A DNA stretch of 56,184 nucleotides from Hofstenia miamia (Eukaryota > Xenacoelomorpha > Acoela > Hofsteniidae): NCBI GenBank assembly GCA_900660155.1, contig CABFPE010000561.1, positions 129,597-185,780 on the forward strand, given 5' to 3'. The translations under genes were made by a program, and so were the position numbers. The first letter of the stretch is position 1. The number at the start of each line of letters is the position of its first letter. Under the pieces are notes generated by a model. That model was not told where the DNA came from. It saw only the letters and a program-made list of their open reading frames with translations, and searched no databases. This document shows positions 25,751 through 40,700 of this stretch, in pieces.

Positions 25751-28700
25751 AATTATNNNNNNNNNNNNNNNNNNNNNNNNNNNNNNNNNNNNNNNNNNNN
25801 NNNNNNNNNNNNNNNNNNNNNNNNNNNNNNNATACATATATATATATATATATACATGTATATGTTAATTATAGTTTTTGTTTCTATACCAATATGTAAG
25901 ATAAGCGAGTTATTTATATAAACATGCATGTACCTGATTTAACACCAAAGAGCTGAATTGAACCCGTACCCGTTGCTTTCTGCCAGTCTTTATCCGACCC
26001 GTACTAAATTTAAAATTTCATACCCTTGAAAAAGATGCAGTACCTGATTTAACACCAAAGAGCTGAATTGAACCCGTACCCGTTGCTTTCTGCCAGTCTT
26101 TACCCGACCCGTACTAAATTTAAAATTTCATACCCTTGAAAAAGATGCACAATTACAAAGTTAATGCCGCGATTTGACAATGTCATCAGGCATTATAGCA
26201 CAAATAATGACCATCTAAACGTCAGTGCGTATTTTTATCTACAAAATGAAGTTTAATATTTTTAAGTTTAATATTTGTTGACACGTTTTCGCAGTTCTGG
26301 GAATTACACCTTAAGCTGATATGAAGTTAATATTTTTCGGAATTTATGCATAGGAATTCCAGACACGTTGGAATATTTAAAATTCTAAGCCCGTAGCTTG
26401 TATGGACCGACCCGGTCGATTTACTGATATTTGAATTCCCATTAGAGCGGGCATGCATTGTAACGTACAATAGTTAGCCGCACTCTGGAACTTGTTAGGT
26501 TTTACCAATTTGAAAAAGTTGAAAATTAAATGTACCAACTGTAGGATTTTTCAAACATTATTTTCTGTTGCTAGTTTGCTGTCATAAACTTAGTTTACGA
26601 TTTTAAATGAATTTTTAATATGTTTAAACAGAACGTGTAACATGACATTCAGGTATTTACAGTTGCATTATGTTTGTTAGTTTAGGTCTTTGCCGTCTTT
26701 TTAAAATGCTTGTTTTAATGGGGGCTTACGTTTTGAGTGTATTTTCTTTTGGTTTTCACCTCAGATGCTTAAATTTAAATAATTAAGCGATTCACCAGAA
26801 TAAACTTTGATAAGAAAACTTCATTTTGTACTTCATGTTGAATTTTAATAATATATCAATAATTTTCAATTTATCTGGTATTATTATTTACTTTGTCATT
26901 TCCCGTAATAATCGGTCACTTATCGCTTTCTATTTTTAAACTTCAAGATCGGTACGTTGCTTAGATGCTCTTGAGCACTGCTTTATCCCTATTGCCAAAT
27001 AGAGATCGCAGTGGGGCAATTTTTATTGAGTAAACAAACTGATATTTACCATTCTTATTTTCGGAAAATGAATAATTTTTATCTTGGGATGATAAAAATA
27101 TATAATTTTGAGTATTAAAAAATATTTACTCAAACTCATTTATTTTCTTGAAAATAGTGTCAACAAGCGCAATATCTGCGATTTAGAAATAGGAAAGGCA
27201 GTGGCTCAAAATTGACGGGTAAACTTCGCTTCCGATTATCATCCAAAGTAAGCTTAGCAAGGCTAAAACGCCTTTCGGCAATATTTGAGGTTCCTGGAAT
27301 CCAGTGATACAATAATCCAGTGCCAATATTCGCGGATGACTATTTCATGGAATCCGAAGTGCTTGGTTGCTGCTGGACATCAATTAGGTTCTTAATTGCA
27401 ACCTTTTTATTTTCATTATTAAGCCTTTGCAATGTAACCTACAATTTCACGTTCCAATTTTGGTAATGCGTCAAAGAACCTTCGTTCGTTCAAAAAAAAC
27501 TTCAAAATCGTCCATTACTTGATCGAGTAGAGAGCGATTTATGAAGAGAATGACGTTGTATTCTTGCAATTTTATAGTGACGGAGGATAATTTACCAAGA
27601 CTGGATCCTAATTCCTCCACCTCCGAGTGACCGGAACTAAATATAAAATATTTTTAGAAACAATAAAATATTTAATTTTGAATCTGGAAAATAAATATAC
27701 TTTATATATTTATTTAAAAAATTTAAGTGTAAAGTGAATAAATTTAAATACAATTGTGGTACAGTTGTTTTCAAAAATTTCAATGGAAAGGTTTACTCGA
27801 AAGAAGCGGTTGCCTTTTTTCAAATTAATTGTTGGCCTATTACACTCGATCTTAGTTGAGTCACAATTCCAGATCTCCGAGCAAACTGTAAGTCTGTTCG
27901 GATCTTTATTTACAAACACCTTTTTTTCTGAGTCATTCAATTACATGTCATATTTTGCATTTTTCTTCTATGTAAAATGAACTATCTCATTGGTAAATAC
28001 AGATGGTATTAGCTAATGTATGATAACAATGTAAAGACAATGCATTTGTTCTTATATGCAGCATTCTTCCAACTTTGGTTATTTGCTACTACAAATACAA
28101 GAATTGTAGGCATTCACATGCCAAACTGAAAAACAATTCCTAAAGAATGTATGCTCGCATGAAAGTTCTTTTAAGCATAAGGTATTCACACTACCCAAAG
28201 ATCATTTTCTTTAAATAGCTTTTGTTCTAATGCCTTTTTATGGCTAATAGCAACTATTTTGGGTAGAAAGATTCTGAGAGGTTTATTCCTTTCGCATTTT
28301 TGGATTCTTCAGAAACGGGTGACAGTTAATTTTTAAGCTTTCAAGATAAATTTGTTTGAATGAACGAATAGTTATGCCATATTACTCATCTAAGATAGGG
28401 AAACTCAAGTTTTAAATTTTTAATCAATTGTTATATTTTTACTCACTCTTGTAGATGTAAAACTTGTAGTAAACAGTTTCTCTAAACACTGGTTAATGAA
28501 TGTGATCGTTGTTGACGAGGCTCCTTGAAACCCTAGTTTGTGTGGGCTTGAATGAGCTAATTCTGCATTTTCGAATAGTTTTATAATTTAGAAGCGTTAC
28601 TCTGCAGGCCGCCTCTGAGCAACTGATGAGGAAGTGGCTGAAATCGATTGATCTCTGTGTCTCAACTGCATACAAACCTGAAACAAATCCTCGTCTTACG

Positions 28701-31700
28701 GCCAAACTCCGCACAAATCCTGTATCAGCTGTTAGTAATTTTTCCTTCTTTAATTTGCAACAATTAGTAGTTAACTTAAGATATAATTATTGTCGTCATA
28801 TAGAGTTTATTATGCCAGATGTTCAAATAACCACCAGCTAAGTATATGCAAACAGCAGTTAGATTGTTCACCTCGTTTAACGGGCAAAGATTTGAAGTGT
28901 ACCCCATCCCCATTTTTTCCAAATCTATCGCAATTTAAAATACTCCTAAATATTAATATGCCAAATTTTGTTTAAGTTCTAAGTTGATATACTAAATGTG
29001 TACTGACGCTCATTTTGTGAAATATATTGAAAATAATAAAAAGCAAAGGCAATAATGAGATCTTCAATTGAATACAGGCGGTCATTAATTACACATTTTG
29101 CATTTTTGTCATTGTTGGTCCTTGCACGTAGGTCGATGACACCGAGAATAGGCAGTACGATATTTTGGATTCTTTGGTTCAGAGCTCACATCTCATTGGA
29201 GTTGATAGTTTTAGACCTTCTTTGTCAGTTGTACTGCTTGCAATAGCATCCTTATCAACAATTCCTAAGCATAAATTGTAGCTTGAATATTCTTTCGAGA
29301 ATTTGATCTTTTTCGAATTTCCTCTAAAATAGAAGTACATAATTTTCTTTTGACCTGAACTCAAATACCATGTTTTCGAAAAATATAAATTCCGTTCAAA
29401 TCTCCGGTCTTCTGTACTTGTACGCCATCGACATTATTCGCACTATTTTGTCTCTGTTAGCGCTCATTATAAATATTAACTGCGCCAGGCTTTACTTCAG
29501 TATGAATTTTAGCTAGAATATGAATCCAATAGCAGTATTAGTATCTTATTTTTATCATTGAGACTGTAGTGTTGCTGATAACCTGAATGCAATATTTTGA
29601 AACTTCTTGTGATCAAACATGTATTCATTTGCTGTGGAGAACATTTTTCGGTTGTTATTCACGGTTCTAAACAACTGGCAACCTATTTGAAAATTATTTT
29701 CAGCTGTGTGACATTGGTTCGAATTCGTATAATTGTCTTTATTAACATCATCACTAAAGCTTCAAAGTGTATTTGCTTGATTAGAAAAGGTTTCCATTTT
29801 AATAAATAGAGTGCTTTCATAGAGATAAGTTTCATTCGAATTTTTCAGATACAATATCTTCCAGCCGAATTTACAAGGATTGCTGAACATTTACAGACGA
29901 AGACTGAAGTTGGCGTGGTATTCTTAGTTATTCATTAACTTGAAAGGTGAGGAAGATTGATAAATCAGATATTGTTCCTCAAGAAACCCTGAACGACGGG
30001 TCTATCGGACGCTACCCTATTATTTTTATTTCTATGTAATGGATCGTCAAATCAGAAGCATCATTTGATAAACTTGAAGAATTAATTGGCTTTGTAAGCA
30101 ACACAAAAATGATCATTTCACATGTTTTGCTTTGACTGACAATTGTTAGGATATGCTTCTACTATAACTTTCGGAAGATGTAGCGCACTCATTAAGATTG
30201 TGTTCCATTTGCTTACAAATAAAAACATCATGACCATTTACCTGTAAGCAATTGAAACCCTATAGGTATGTTATCCATGCTAAGTAAGAAAAATATAAAA
30301 TTTCAGATTCGAACTGTAAAATTTCTCCACTAGATAAAAAAACAAGTACCTGTTGGAGTACAGTGTACCACCAAGCTCCAGTTAGTTAAGTCATTAGACC
30401 ATCAGTTTAAAGATTCCTATGTTAGATTATATATAATGTTACCTATGTGAACTGCATAGTCAAATTGCAATCCAATAGTTGTTTTTTGCTCCTTCAGTTC
30501 AACATGTTTTAAAACACCGTTATTGTACCTAAAATGATTTTTCATCACTACAGACTTCAATTAAAAACTTTTTTAGTAATTGTATATTTATGTTCTTTGT
30601 TTGACTTTTTGAAATTTGTTTGCTTTTAAACAATACAAGAGTAAACAAAATTCAATATACATTGTCTAATCTGAGTTGCTGTAAGTACTCATACTAGTTT
30701 CCACTAATTTATGTTTACCTAGAAATGTCATTTTTACCTAAAATCAAGTTCCGGCTTACCACCTGACTGGTAGTCTGTTTCAATTCTGCTGTATAGAAAC
30801 TGTTTCCATTTATTTATAGTGTGGATGCTTTATTTAAAATATTTGCTAGGGTTGAAAACCACAGAAAGGTTACAATGTTTAATTTTAGAAAGTGATAGAT
30901 AACATTAGTAAACACCACACGCGCGCACGCTGATGCGACGTGTGTTTAAGTATTTGAAAGGATTGCGTCATCTTATTTTTCAGGATGAAATCGACGAAGG
31001 TGCAGACAGCATAGTCAATGTCGAAGCATACCTATGCCCCAGTGATGAGAACAATCAATCGTAAGTTTTTCCGTGATTTTTCAAAAATTCGTTAATGTTT
31101 TTTTCATGGTCAGCTACTGTAAGTCGCTAAAATACTACTTTACATTAATTTCACCACAATCACCATATTTTACATGAGTATTATGAGCATAGCGTTTAGT
31201 TAAACTGAAGATTACGGGAGGCTAGAAATATTTGCGTTAACAATGACCATAGCTATTCTTTAAAATGATGTTTAAGCCAATTGAAATACTGGAGTAATAA
31301 CTTACAAACTTGAAATTTATTAGATTGGGTTGAGACTACTCTTACGTGACTGTTGGGTTGTGAAAATTATCCCGTCACTGTAAGGGTGCTACTACTTAAT
31401 GAAGCTTTATTCTTTATTTCTTTTTTAGTTATTTAACCCCTTTCTGTGGCACTATCTAGAAATCAATAACTTAAAATTTCAAAAATGATTGAAAAAATAA
31501 ACACTGATTTTGGCGTTACCATCTCAACAATTTTTAGTTTTAGAAAAAAATTTCTAAACGTAATATTTCAAATTATACTTTTGTGTTTACTGTAAATCTC
31601 TATCACTTTAGAAGCCAAAACTAAAAATTTAACATTATATCCCAAACCAATAATTTTTTTATCGATTTGGTCCAAAAATGAAAACTTTTTATTTTATTTT

Positions 31701-34700
31701 TGTTTAATTTATTATTAAGTTCGCAAAAGTGCTAAGTATCCTACACACGTTTTTTGCACAAGTATATTTTCATTATTCGGCACAATTTTATGGGAAATGT
31801 CCAGTAGTTTTCAAAACGTTACGTTTCAAAGTTCTAAAACTGCTGTTTTCACGAAAGCGATACTTATTGTGTCATCAAGTGAAATGGTTCAATTGCAGTC
31901 ATAAAGAAGCAGCACCTTGTGGCAGTAATATAACTACAACTGGAGGTCCAATTGTGGACTAAAATTGAGTACGTGCGGTTTACTTTCAGGCTATAAAAAA
32001 TTTTAGTATTTTAAATACATATAATTATAGGCTATAATGGAGTAAATGCATGTTTTATTTCAAAGAATATATTTTATGTTATTAGATTATGCTGTTTTTA
32101 AAAGATTGAAAAATCATTAGGGAAAAGCACCCTTTAAGTATATAGTTCTATTATAACATTCGTAATTATTTATTTTTTAGACCTGTGCTTGTACTGCGGC
32201 CCATCCAGGGAAATTCATACTGCTGCNTTGAACATACATACAAAGGACATGAAATAGCTCGGCCAACAACGAATTCTAATCGGTAATTATACATTCTTAA
32301 TACGCGTTCGAATTATTCAAGTTTTCTAAAGTCTTACCATAGGATTGAACATTGATTGTATATAATTTCTTATTGTAAAAATTATAGTTCAGAAATTCAG
32401 ATTTCTTAATATCGTTCGCTATTCAACGTTTATTTCCTTGTTACTTTATTTCAACGGGTGTTTAGGTTGGTAAGAGAGGCTTGGATTCAAGCTAAGTATC
32501 GCGATCATAGGTTTGTAAAACCAATTACTGATCAACAGAACGGAGGTGATAGAGTTGCTAATTTTAACATAGAATTCGTAATTATTTATTTTTTAGACCT
32601 GTGCTTGTACTGCGGCCCATCCAGGGAAATTCATACTGCTGCGATTGTGGAAGACCTGATCCATTGTGGGCAGTAATCAACTTAGGCATTCTCGTTTGTA
32701 TCGAATGTTCTGGAGCGCATCGCTCTTTAGGCGTTAGATATTCCAAAGTCCGTTCACTCACACTTGATGTTTGGGAACCTGAACAAATCAAGGTCAGCCT
32801 TTGTCACTTATATATTTTCAATATGCTCCAATTATTAGAAAACTCCTACAAAGCTATTAGCGTTTCTACTCTTTAGAAGTTTTAGTGTATCCAAACAGTA
32901 TTGCGGTGTATAGTGTCAATTTAAAATAGTAACGGGTGTCAAAAAGCAATTGCTTTGTCAATTTAATTAAAAATTCATGTAAACCTGTTAAACTTTCCTG
33001 ATAGTCTTTATTATGCATACATAAGATGGCTGAAGAAAAACGCTTGAAATAGTCAACCAAATAATTGTTAGCTAGTTAGTTTCTTCCTTACACTTTTGGT
33101 TAGTTTTTTCTAGTTTCTTAGCTGAAACTTAAATCATTTATTTTTATTCATTTTACTAATCAGCTTCATTTCGCGGTCACATGTCGCATTCAGAATATTT
33201 TTGATAATTGTAATGGCATAAACTTAATGGAAGGCTTACTTGTCGGCAATTGGATCTCCAGGAAGTAAAGATTTCGTCTTCAATGTCTATTCTCCAAGTC
33301 TCTTCTTTAATTACATCTGTCAATCTTGACATCGCTGAGAACAAGTTTTTGAATTACATAATAACCATAATTTCTTGTACATAACTTGAATGTGTAATAA
33401 GCCTTTTATTAAATAATGTAGATACGGATCAAGATTCCAATGAGGCATGTTGTAATATCGTTGAAAGAGTAGTGCATTTTGCTAGGAACGGATTTGATGT
33501 ATGCAAATGCAGATTGAGCATCCATTTATATTTACTGTATGTTAGCACTAATAAGGGACCAGTGCTAGACTACGCCCTTTTAATCTTTATAGGAACACCA
33601 GAATACTGCTCTGAGGGGTCCATTTTAATATTGTCGTTTGGATATGGTTCATACATGCATTTTAGTTCTATTTTAGTTAATGAAGGAATTGGGCAATAAA
33701 GTTGGTCAAAATATTTTTGAACATACATACAAAGGACATGAAATAGCTCGGCCAACAACGAATTCTAATCGGTAATTATACATTCTTAATACGCGTTCGA
33801 ATTATTCAAGTTTTCTAAAGTCTTACCATAGGATTGAACATTGATTGTATATAATTTCTTATTGTAAAAATTATAGTTCAGAAATTCAGATTTCTTAATA
33901 TCGTTCGCTATTCAACGTTTATTTCCTTGTTACTTTATTTCAACGGGTGTTTAGGTTGGTAAGAGAGGCTTGGATTCAAGCTAAGTATCGCGATCATAGG
34001 TTTGTAAAACCAATTACTGATCAACAGAACGGAGGTGATAGAGTTGCTAATTTTAACATAGATGAATTCCTCTTTAAAGCGGCAGGCATGAGAAGTGTGT
34101 CCATCATGTTGGAAGCTTTAGCTCTGGGTGCTAACGTGAACTATGCAAATTCATCTGGCAGAACACCTCTTCACAATGCAGTTATTGGGGTACCTTTTTT
34201 CTGACTATTGCGTGTCAAAAAATTTTTTTGCTTTTCTACATCGCAAATTATTTTAATAGAATCCATGATTATTTATTTTTATGATGTGCATATTTATTGT
34301 TAAGCTTCACTTTCTAACGAAAAAGTATGGAAAGTTGCGTTTTGCTCACTTGGATGAAACGAAAAATTAATGTTGAAAAGTTTACCATAATTCAATGTTT
34401 ACTACTAAATAATTTCAGCAAAATTTTAGTACCTTGGAGTGATTCTGTCTAATAGCAAAAGAACATTTTCAAATGTTTGTTTTTTGTTAAAATACATTTT
34501 CCCAACCCTGTTTAGAATGGTAAAAGATCTTTTGCAGATGTTGTCTTGCTCGAATGTACAATTTTATTATTTAGACTTGTTTTATATTGTGGACGATTAT
34601 TTGACCCAGTAAACACTGATTTGCGAAATATTCGTTTACGTTGCTTAATAAATGCACTAGGTTTTGACAATTCTGTATTTTAAATTCAAAATAAGAAATT

Positions 34701-37700
34701 ACCAGTAATTATTAAAATGTGATTTTGTAATAAAACTTGTACAGTAAACAAGCAATTGCGAAATGCTATGCCACACTAAACTCAAATTTCTCCAGGAGTT
34801 AGTGCACATTGATAGAGCATGTTGGCTCACTTTGTAGACAACCTCAAAAATTATCTGACTTAGCAGCATTCTTTGGTAGGAATTTATCAGAAAAAATACT
34901 TTTCATGTGCGCATGTAGGAGTTCGATCAATCAACACTAACATTGATGTGATTGTCCTGTTTCGCAGCAGTTAGAATTTGTTATTACTTTATGTGAAGAT
35001 ATTTTATCCGGTTAGAATATGTACTTGCAATTGGTGAAAGGTACAACTCTTCTCTGAATACACTGTTTGGTAGAAATGCGCATCTATTTCAACATGTTTT
35101 TCTTGGAAATCTGATTCAAATCTTTATCCTAAACCATTTTACTTAAAAGCGAATTTCTTCATTTATTTTGTGTGATGTATGCCTCGTCGTAAAATGCTGG
35201 GCATCCATAATAGCAAACTATTTGTCTTTTGACTGTATTAGAAAATGTTTTATGAAGCTTTGAGCACCGCAATTTTGGATACGAAACATTCAACCAAAGT
35301 TTTCGGTTCGCGTTCGAGATGCTGGGTTCGAGTAGGAATTGTTATCCTTCTTCACAACTTTTTTTGTCATTGGAATGTTGACGATTTGCCTTCCTCCTAC
35401 GTTGCTGCATACTGTATATTGGTCTCGAAGTAATCCAATAATCCTGTGCACTCAAATAATGCCATTGAAGCATATCTGGAAACACTGTGGGAGGGAAAAT
35501 ATTAATGTCTCTTAACCCCAAACAGCCCATTTTGTCATTATCACAAACCGTTTGTTCACATTCTCCTACAATTTCCGCCAAGCCTATTAGGAAACTTACG
35601 ACCTGAGATTTGGACACATCTATTGTTAAGTGTGCTTCCCTATTATGGTGAAAGTTTTTCATAAAAATTATTTGTGTTTGAAGTACATTAAAATCCAATT
35701 TTTACAAAATATTCAAATTTTTCCCAAGCATATTGTTCAGAGAATAAAATTTCTAATTTTCTTGGCCATAGCAGCAACAGCACACCACAACTACTTTGTG
35801 TTCTATCAATACATCACCAAATCTCAGTCCGTGCGCGCCGTGTGTAAAGTCAGATGTCTTCGTACCCCGAATTATAAATGAAAATGAAAAAGGAGGCAAA
35901 GCTCTATCCAGTCGCACTTTAGATTTGATATATCTTATTATTTAGTCAGTTATAAAAATTTTAAATGTAACCAATCACATGTTGTAAAAATGCTTTGGTT
36001 GTTTAGGCTTACTATGTATGAAGTACGTTTTTGCACTTTGCGATTAATGTTCTATGCTAGGTGAAAAGCATACGGACATTTAAGAAAACGTTTTCAGAAG
36101 TTGAAATTGTCGCTTGCTCAGAATACTTTAAGTGTGATCAAGATACATTTGGAAGCAGGTGCATGAGTGGTTCAATAACAGATTGATGAAAAAATTCAGA
36201 TTTGCATCTAAATTATTAAAAATCGGGGTAGAAGTCATGCGGTGGTGGCCTAAAACTTATCGTTTATGTTACTTTGTTTCTTGATTCTTTTAATATCGCT
36301 GGCCAAACATTGATGGCAGAGGTTGTGTCCAATTTCCGCTGTACAAAGTTCGATATTTTTTGTCGTTGATTGATGTTTTGAAAGACTTTTAATAACTATC
36401 TTGCATGTTCATCATATTTTCTGCAAAAAAAATTATTAGTTTAAAAGTCTAGTTAATTCGGACAGACACTGTACTTGTGAACAGGCTGGAAATTAGCTGC
36501 TGTGAAGAAATTGGTGTTTGTGGTAATGCAACCATCGATGATACTGCACTGCACATTGTATTGAGCCTTAGAAGAGCAATATCAATGTAAATTTTAATCT
36601 ACAGAGGGATTAATGTAATATTTGATTGTCTATAAAAACTTTTTTGAGGATCAATTTTAGAATTTGTTCATTACCAAAAACACATGTTTATTTAATACGA
36701 TATATTGTTAGTAATGATCTTTTATTTTTAAAATTTTGTCAAGGATATTAATACCGCAGTTTTCAATATTTCATGCTTGTTTTCGTTTTAAAATAATAAA
36801 AATGGTGACAGAATAACTAAGATTTTTTTAAAGTTCAGTCAGCTATTGGAGAGATTCTTTAATGAAACCTCTCAAAACATGAAGTTGAGTCCGTAAAATT
36901 AGCATGCTTTGAAGGTTCAAATTTTTTATTTGTCGCAGAAGTTAATGTTTCGAAACGGTGTTCTAAAACTGAATTCAATGTTACAAACCATTTCTAATGC
37001 CTCATACTTCAACCAGTTTGTCGCCGACATTTTACCTGTTTCTTTTCAATATAATAAGCATCACATTTGCAGATTATATTTCACCAATAAATTGCAAAAA
37101 AAATATTTTATTAACTAAATTTTTAGTCAATTTATGTGCCACTAGGCTTAAATTACTGTAGCATGTTTTCATATACAATAGCGTGGCTATTCTTTCTCCG
37201 CCTAGATTTCTTTGAGTGTTTGGATTGCTGATTCTGATGAACCATCTCCTACTTCGTGAAATGCGATCTGATTGATCAGAACCACTATCAGGATGCCAAA
37301 TTTTAAACAATTTGAAAATTGCGCCGCCATTAAAGCTGCGATATGCAACTATCGTATTGCACCGTTGGCCACTAATGATGCAATAACTCTAAGCACGGCA
37401 TTTACTTAATATTTTCTAGCAATGTTAATTTAAGAAACAAAAGTTTACTTGCTTCAAAGAACAAAGTATCGTAAAATAGTCAATATTTATTAATCAAAAA
37501 TCGTACTTTGTGAGTCAGAAAGTCCCTTTGCCTTTTGAAATTTAGGTCAACAGAATGCTTCCAATTGACGCATTAGACTTCTGAAGTAATCGTGTAAACA
37601 TTGAATTAATCCCTGATTTACTGATGTAGGGTGCTGCATTCTTTCTATGCCACCACCACCCCAAGCTGTCATGAAGATATGACTAATAAACAATTGTTAG

Positions 37701-40700
37701 GTTATGCTGTTGGGCTTAAAAATGTGTGAAATTTTCCATTTTAGACTTTGAAATTTTCTTTAATTTTGCGTTGGCTAGTATTATGAAAGGCAGTTAGTCA
37801 ACCGTCTACGTGAGTTTAACTAATTCTTTGCTATAGACCTGCGGTAAATTTCTTCATTCTAAGGTAGAGTGCCTGTTCCGCCTTTTCAATAGTTGGGTAG
37901 CCGGTAGTTCGAGCGCAATTAACAAATACGTACAATCTGCAATTTGCTTAGGAATTTCCATTAATAGCATGTATCAAATGTGTAGTTATAATCAAACCAT
38001 AAATTATATAATTTAAAAATGCTAAATGAATTCGATCACATATTTATAGTAGTTTTTCAATTTAATGGCTATATGTTTAAATAAGTAAAAAATAACAGTC
38101 TTATATTTTAAATACAATGAATTAAAAATAATTTGAAGATTTGAAAATAGTGAAGCACTATTTTAAACTTTGACTAATTTCTTATGCTTATTTTAATAAA
38201 ATTTTGCTTAAGCTAAACTGATGCACTCATGCGATACTAAACACAGGCCTTGGCAGCCAAAGAATTTCAAAAATTTAATAGGGTGGGATATTTCTGAGCG
38301 CGCTTCTCATCTATGCGAAAACGAACGGTATTTTGCTGAATATTTGTCGGAATAAGTAATTTGCAATTATTTATAAGTTCATATAATCCAAAAAAAATTA
38401 AAACAAATAGGCTAACAATGTTAGTGATTTAAAATTCCAATATAAATGTAAGCTTTAAAACAATAAATTATATTGTATTAAAATTTGGCTAATTTTTTAC
38501 ATTTTTTGAAGAAGAAACGGATGAAAGTTTACAAAAATTTTAAACAAATGTTATAGTGATTTAAAATTCCAACATAAATGTAAGCTTTAAAATAATGTAT
38601 AATCTATTAAAATTTTGCTATTTTATTTTACATTTTTTGAAGAAACGGGTGAAAGTTTACAAAAATTATTTAGTAATATTTTCGAATATTTAATCAAAAT
38701 TCTTTTTTCCGTGGTGAGCTAAGAAAAATGTATTTGGCGAATTGTTTCGAAGTTGTGAAGCATTCTTTCTTCAAAATTGGGATGTATGCATAAAATTGGT
38801 AAAAAATGAATATCCAAACGATACAAATATGTAAAAATCTCCAAGTGGATAACAAAGGCCACCTCTATCAAGAACCTTAACGAATTCGTCGCTATAAGGA
38901 GCCTTGCAATTCAGCGTTATTTTTACACAAAAAACCACTAAAATAAACGAGAGCTTACAGAACAAATTCATCTAAATCGTAAATAAATTTCATTTATTCT
39001 TCTGACAAGGGTACTGGGCAGACATTGCACTCATGAACTGTTTTGAAAACAGGGAGTTCATTCACCAACAAAAGAAACTTTGTCATGTTATTCCGATGAG
39101 TTTCAAAAACGTTTTGTACTGACAAATGACGAGCTAGTTCACATATTTCTTTCGTAGTTTTAGATAATGCTGAGGACGATCTTTTGTGAGGGCTTTGAAT
39201 TGACCAAACAAAACATATGAGTGGCTATACGGTCAACCTGTAGTACAAATTTTTGCAAACCAATAAAGTCGATATCTCCAACTGAAGAAATTGGCGTTTG
39301 AGTGCTATCTCGATATTTAATTGAAGAGACGCGCGATTTAACATTCAAAATGTTAAACCAAGTGCGAATTATCTTAATGAATAAAGCAGTTTCCTCGAAG
39401 AAATCAATCAGCATTTGTTTCAAATGAGAAAACCTGGAGTGCTAAATTAACTTTTTGTCGTTCAATATACTCCGGTGATATGCTGGGAGGTGTCAGGCGC
39501 GATTTCTTGATCAAATTGCCAATTTGTTCACGGTAAAGTTTTTCAAGGTTTTTCCACGTTGCAGTACTGATGGGAAGCATTTCATCATCAGAAAATATAT
39601 CTAAAAATTCTAATGTTCTAGTTTTTTCATTCAGCCAATTATTCCTTATTGATTTGATTAGATGTACATCAGTATGGAGAAAGAAAGGCGAATCTGAACC
39701 GTTAATTTGATGAAGCCCAAGCCAAGGCCTATCTTCAGATATTTGAATGTCTTTTTAAAAGGCCTGGTTTGTTATGAGATTATCACAAATGCTACCTGAA
39801 ACATAGCCACCGTATTTTGTGATTTCTATAGTTAGTGAAGTAATAACATCTCTTAACAAAGTGCTATCTCAACGACTAATGGAAGAATCTTTACAATTAT
39901 ATTCAATGAACCAAATACAAATTTTAGCATGAAGCAAAGAACAGTTGAAGCTAGTTTGCTTGGACACTCTTCAGCAGCTCCAAACAAACCACCATCGTGA
40001 ATCTGAATCTTAGGTTCTACATTTGGAAAAAGGGTTGGAGGAACAGCAGGAATTTTGCGACCACCTAAGAAAGATTTTAAAAAATAAGGCATTAAAATGA
40101 TGAAATGAGGTCAACAATCAACTTAATACCGGTAGATGTTTTTATGATACTATAAAGGAAATATATAATTTTGCAGATTGGGTAAAAACCAAAACAAACC
40201 ATTCAACACCGTTTAAACCTTTAGAATTTTAAAATATTTTTCATTGCAGCAAAGAATCCAGCTTCAGCATAAATCTTAAATATTCAAAAACTAAATATTG
40301 AGCTTTGAAAATATGAATGTGAATTTCAGACATACTTTGCAAAAATATAAATAAATTAATTAATTTAACAAACTATACTGTCTTATTAAATAAACATACC
40401 CTTGGCTGTTTTCATTGGTGCATTCAATGGAAAATGCAAGCGGCACACGCCCATGTTTACAGTGATCCTTTCCATTTGAAGAATGTTCGGTAAGGCTTTT
40501 ATCCATTTCTTTCTTTCCTCTACATTTCAAGGAAATCCATAAACAAGAATTTTGTCCACATTTTTGTTATACCCTGTTTTGCAACAGGCCGCTGAACATC
40601 TACGCCCCATTTTACATGAATTGCATGTAACAGTGTAAGTACAGACTTATAAAAACGGACTCACAAGTGATCAATTGTATCGAAAATTAAGTACGCTTAT

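Larger units (their letters stand above)
16645..28591 (+). other. ACAP intronic interval lacking the expected mid-PH exon
   Basis: Between PH strand 3 and the C-terminal PH helix about 35 residues are unaccounted for. The phases demand one or more exons totalling 3n+2 bases. I checked several AG/GT-bounded open stretches, for example near 17480, 19730, 24690 and 27760, and none resembled a PH domain. A gap at 25757-25831 could hide it only if the true gap is longer than shown. The interval otherwise holds hAT, LINE and anonymous repeats. Confidence 0.6.

Noticed and set aside
27756..27889. Open stretch ending at a GTAAGT donor (27889) considered as an ACAP exon
   Set aside because: The translation does not resemble PH or linker sequence and no acceptor fits. 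It lies just beyond a hAT remnant and may be part of it.
30905..30955. Inverted GC-rich phrase ACACCACACGCGCGCACGC..GCGACGTGTGTT as a regulatory hairpin
   Set aside because: The arms pair only partly and lie in an intron with no supporting context.
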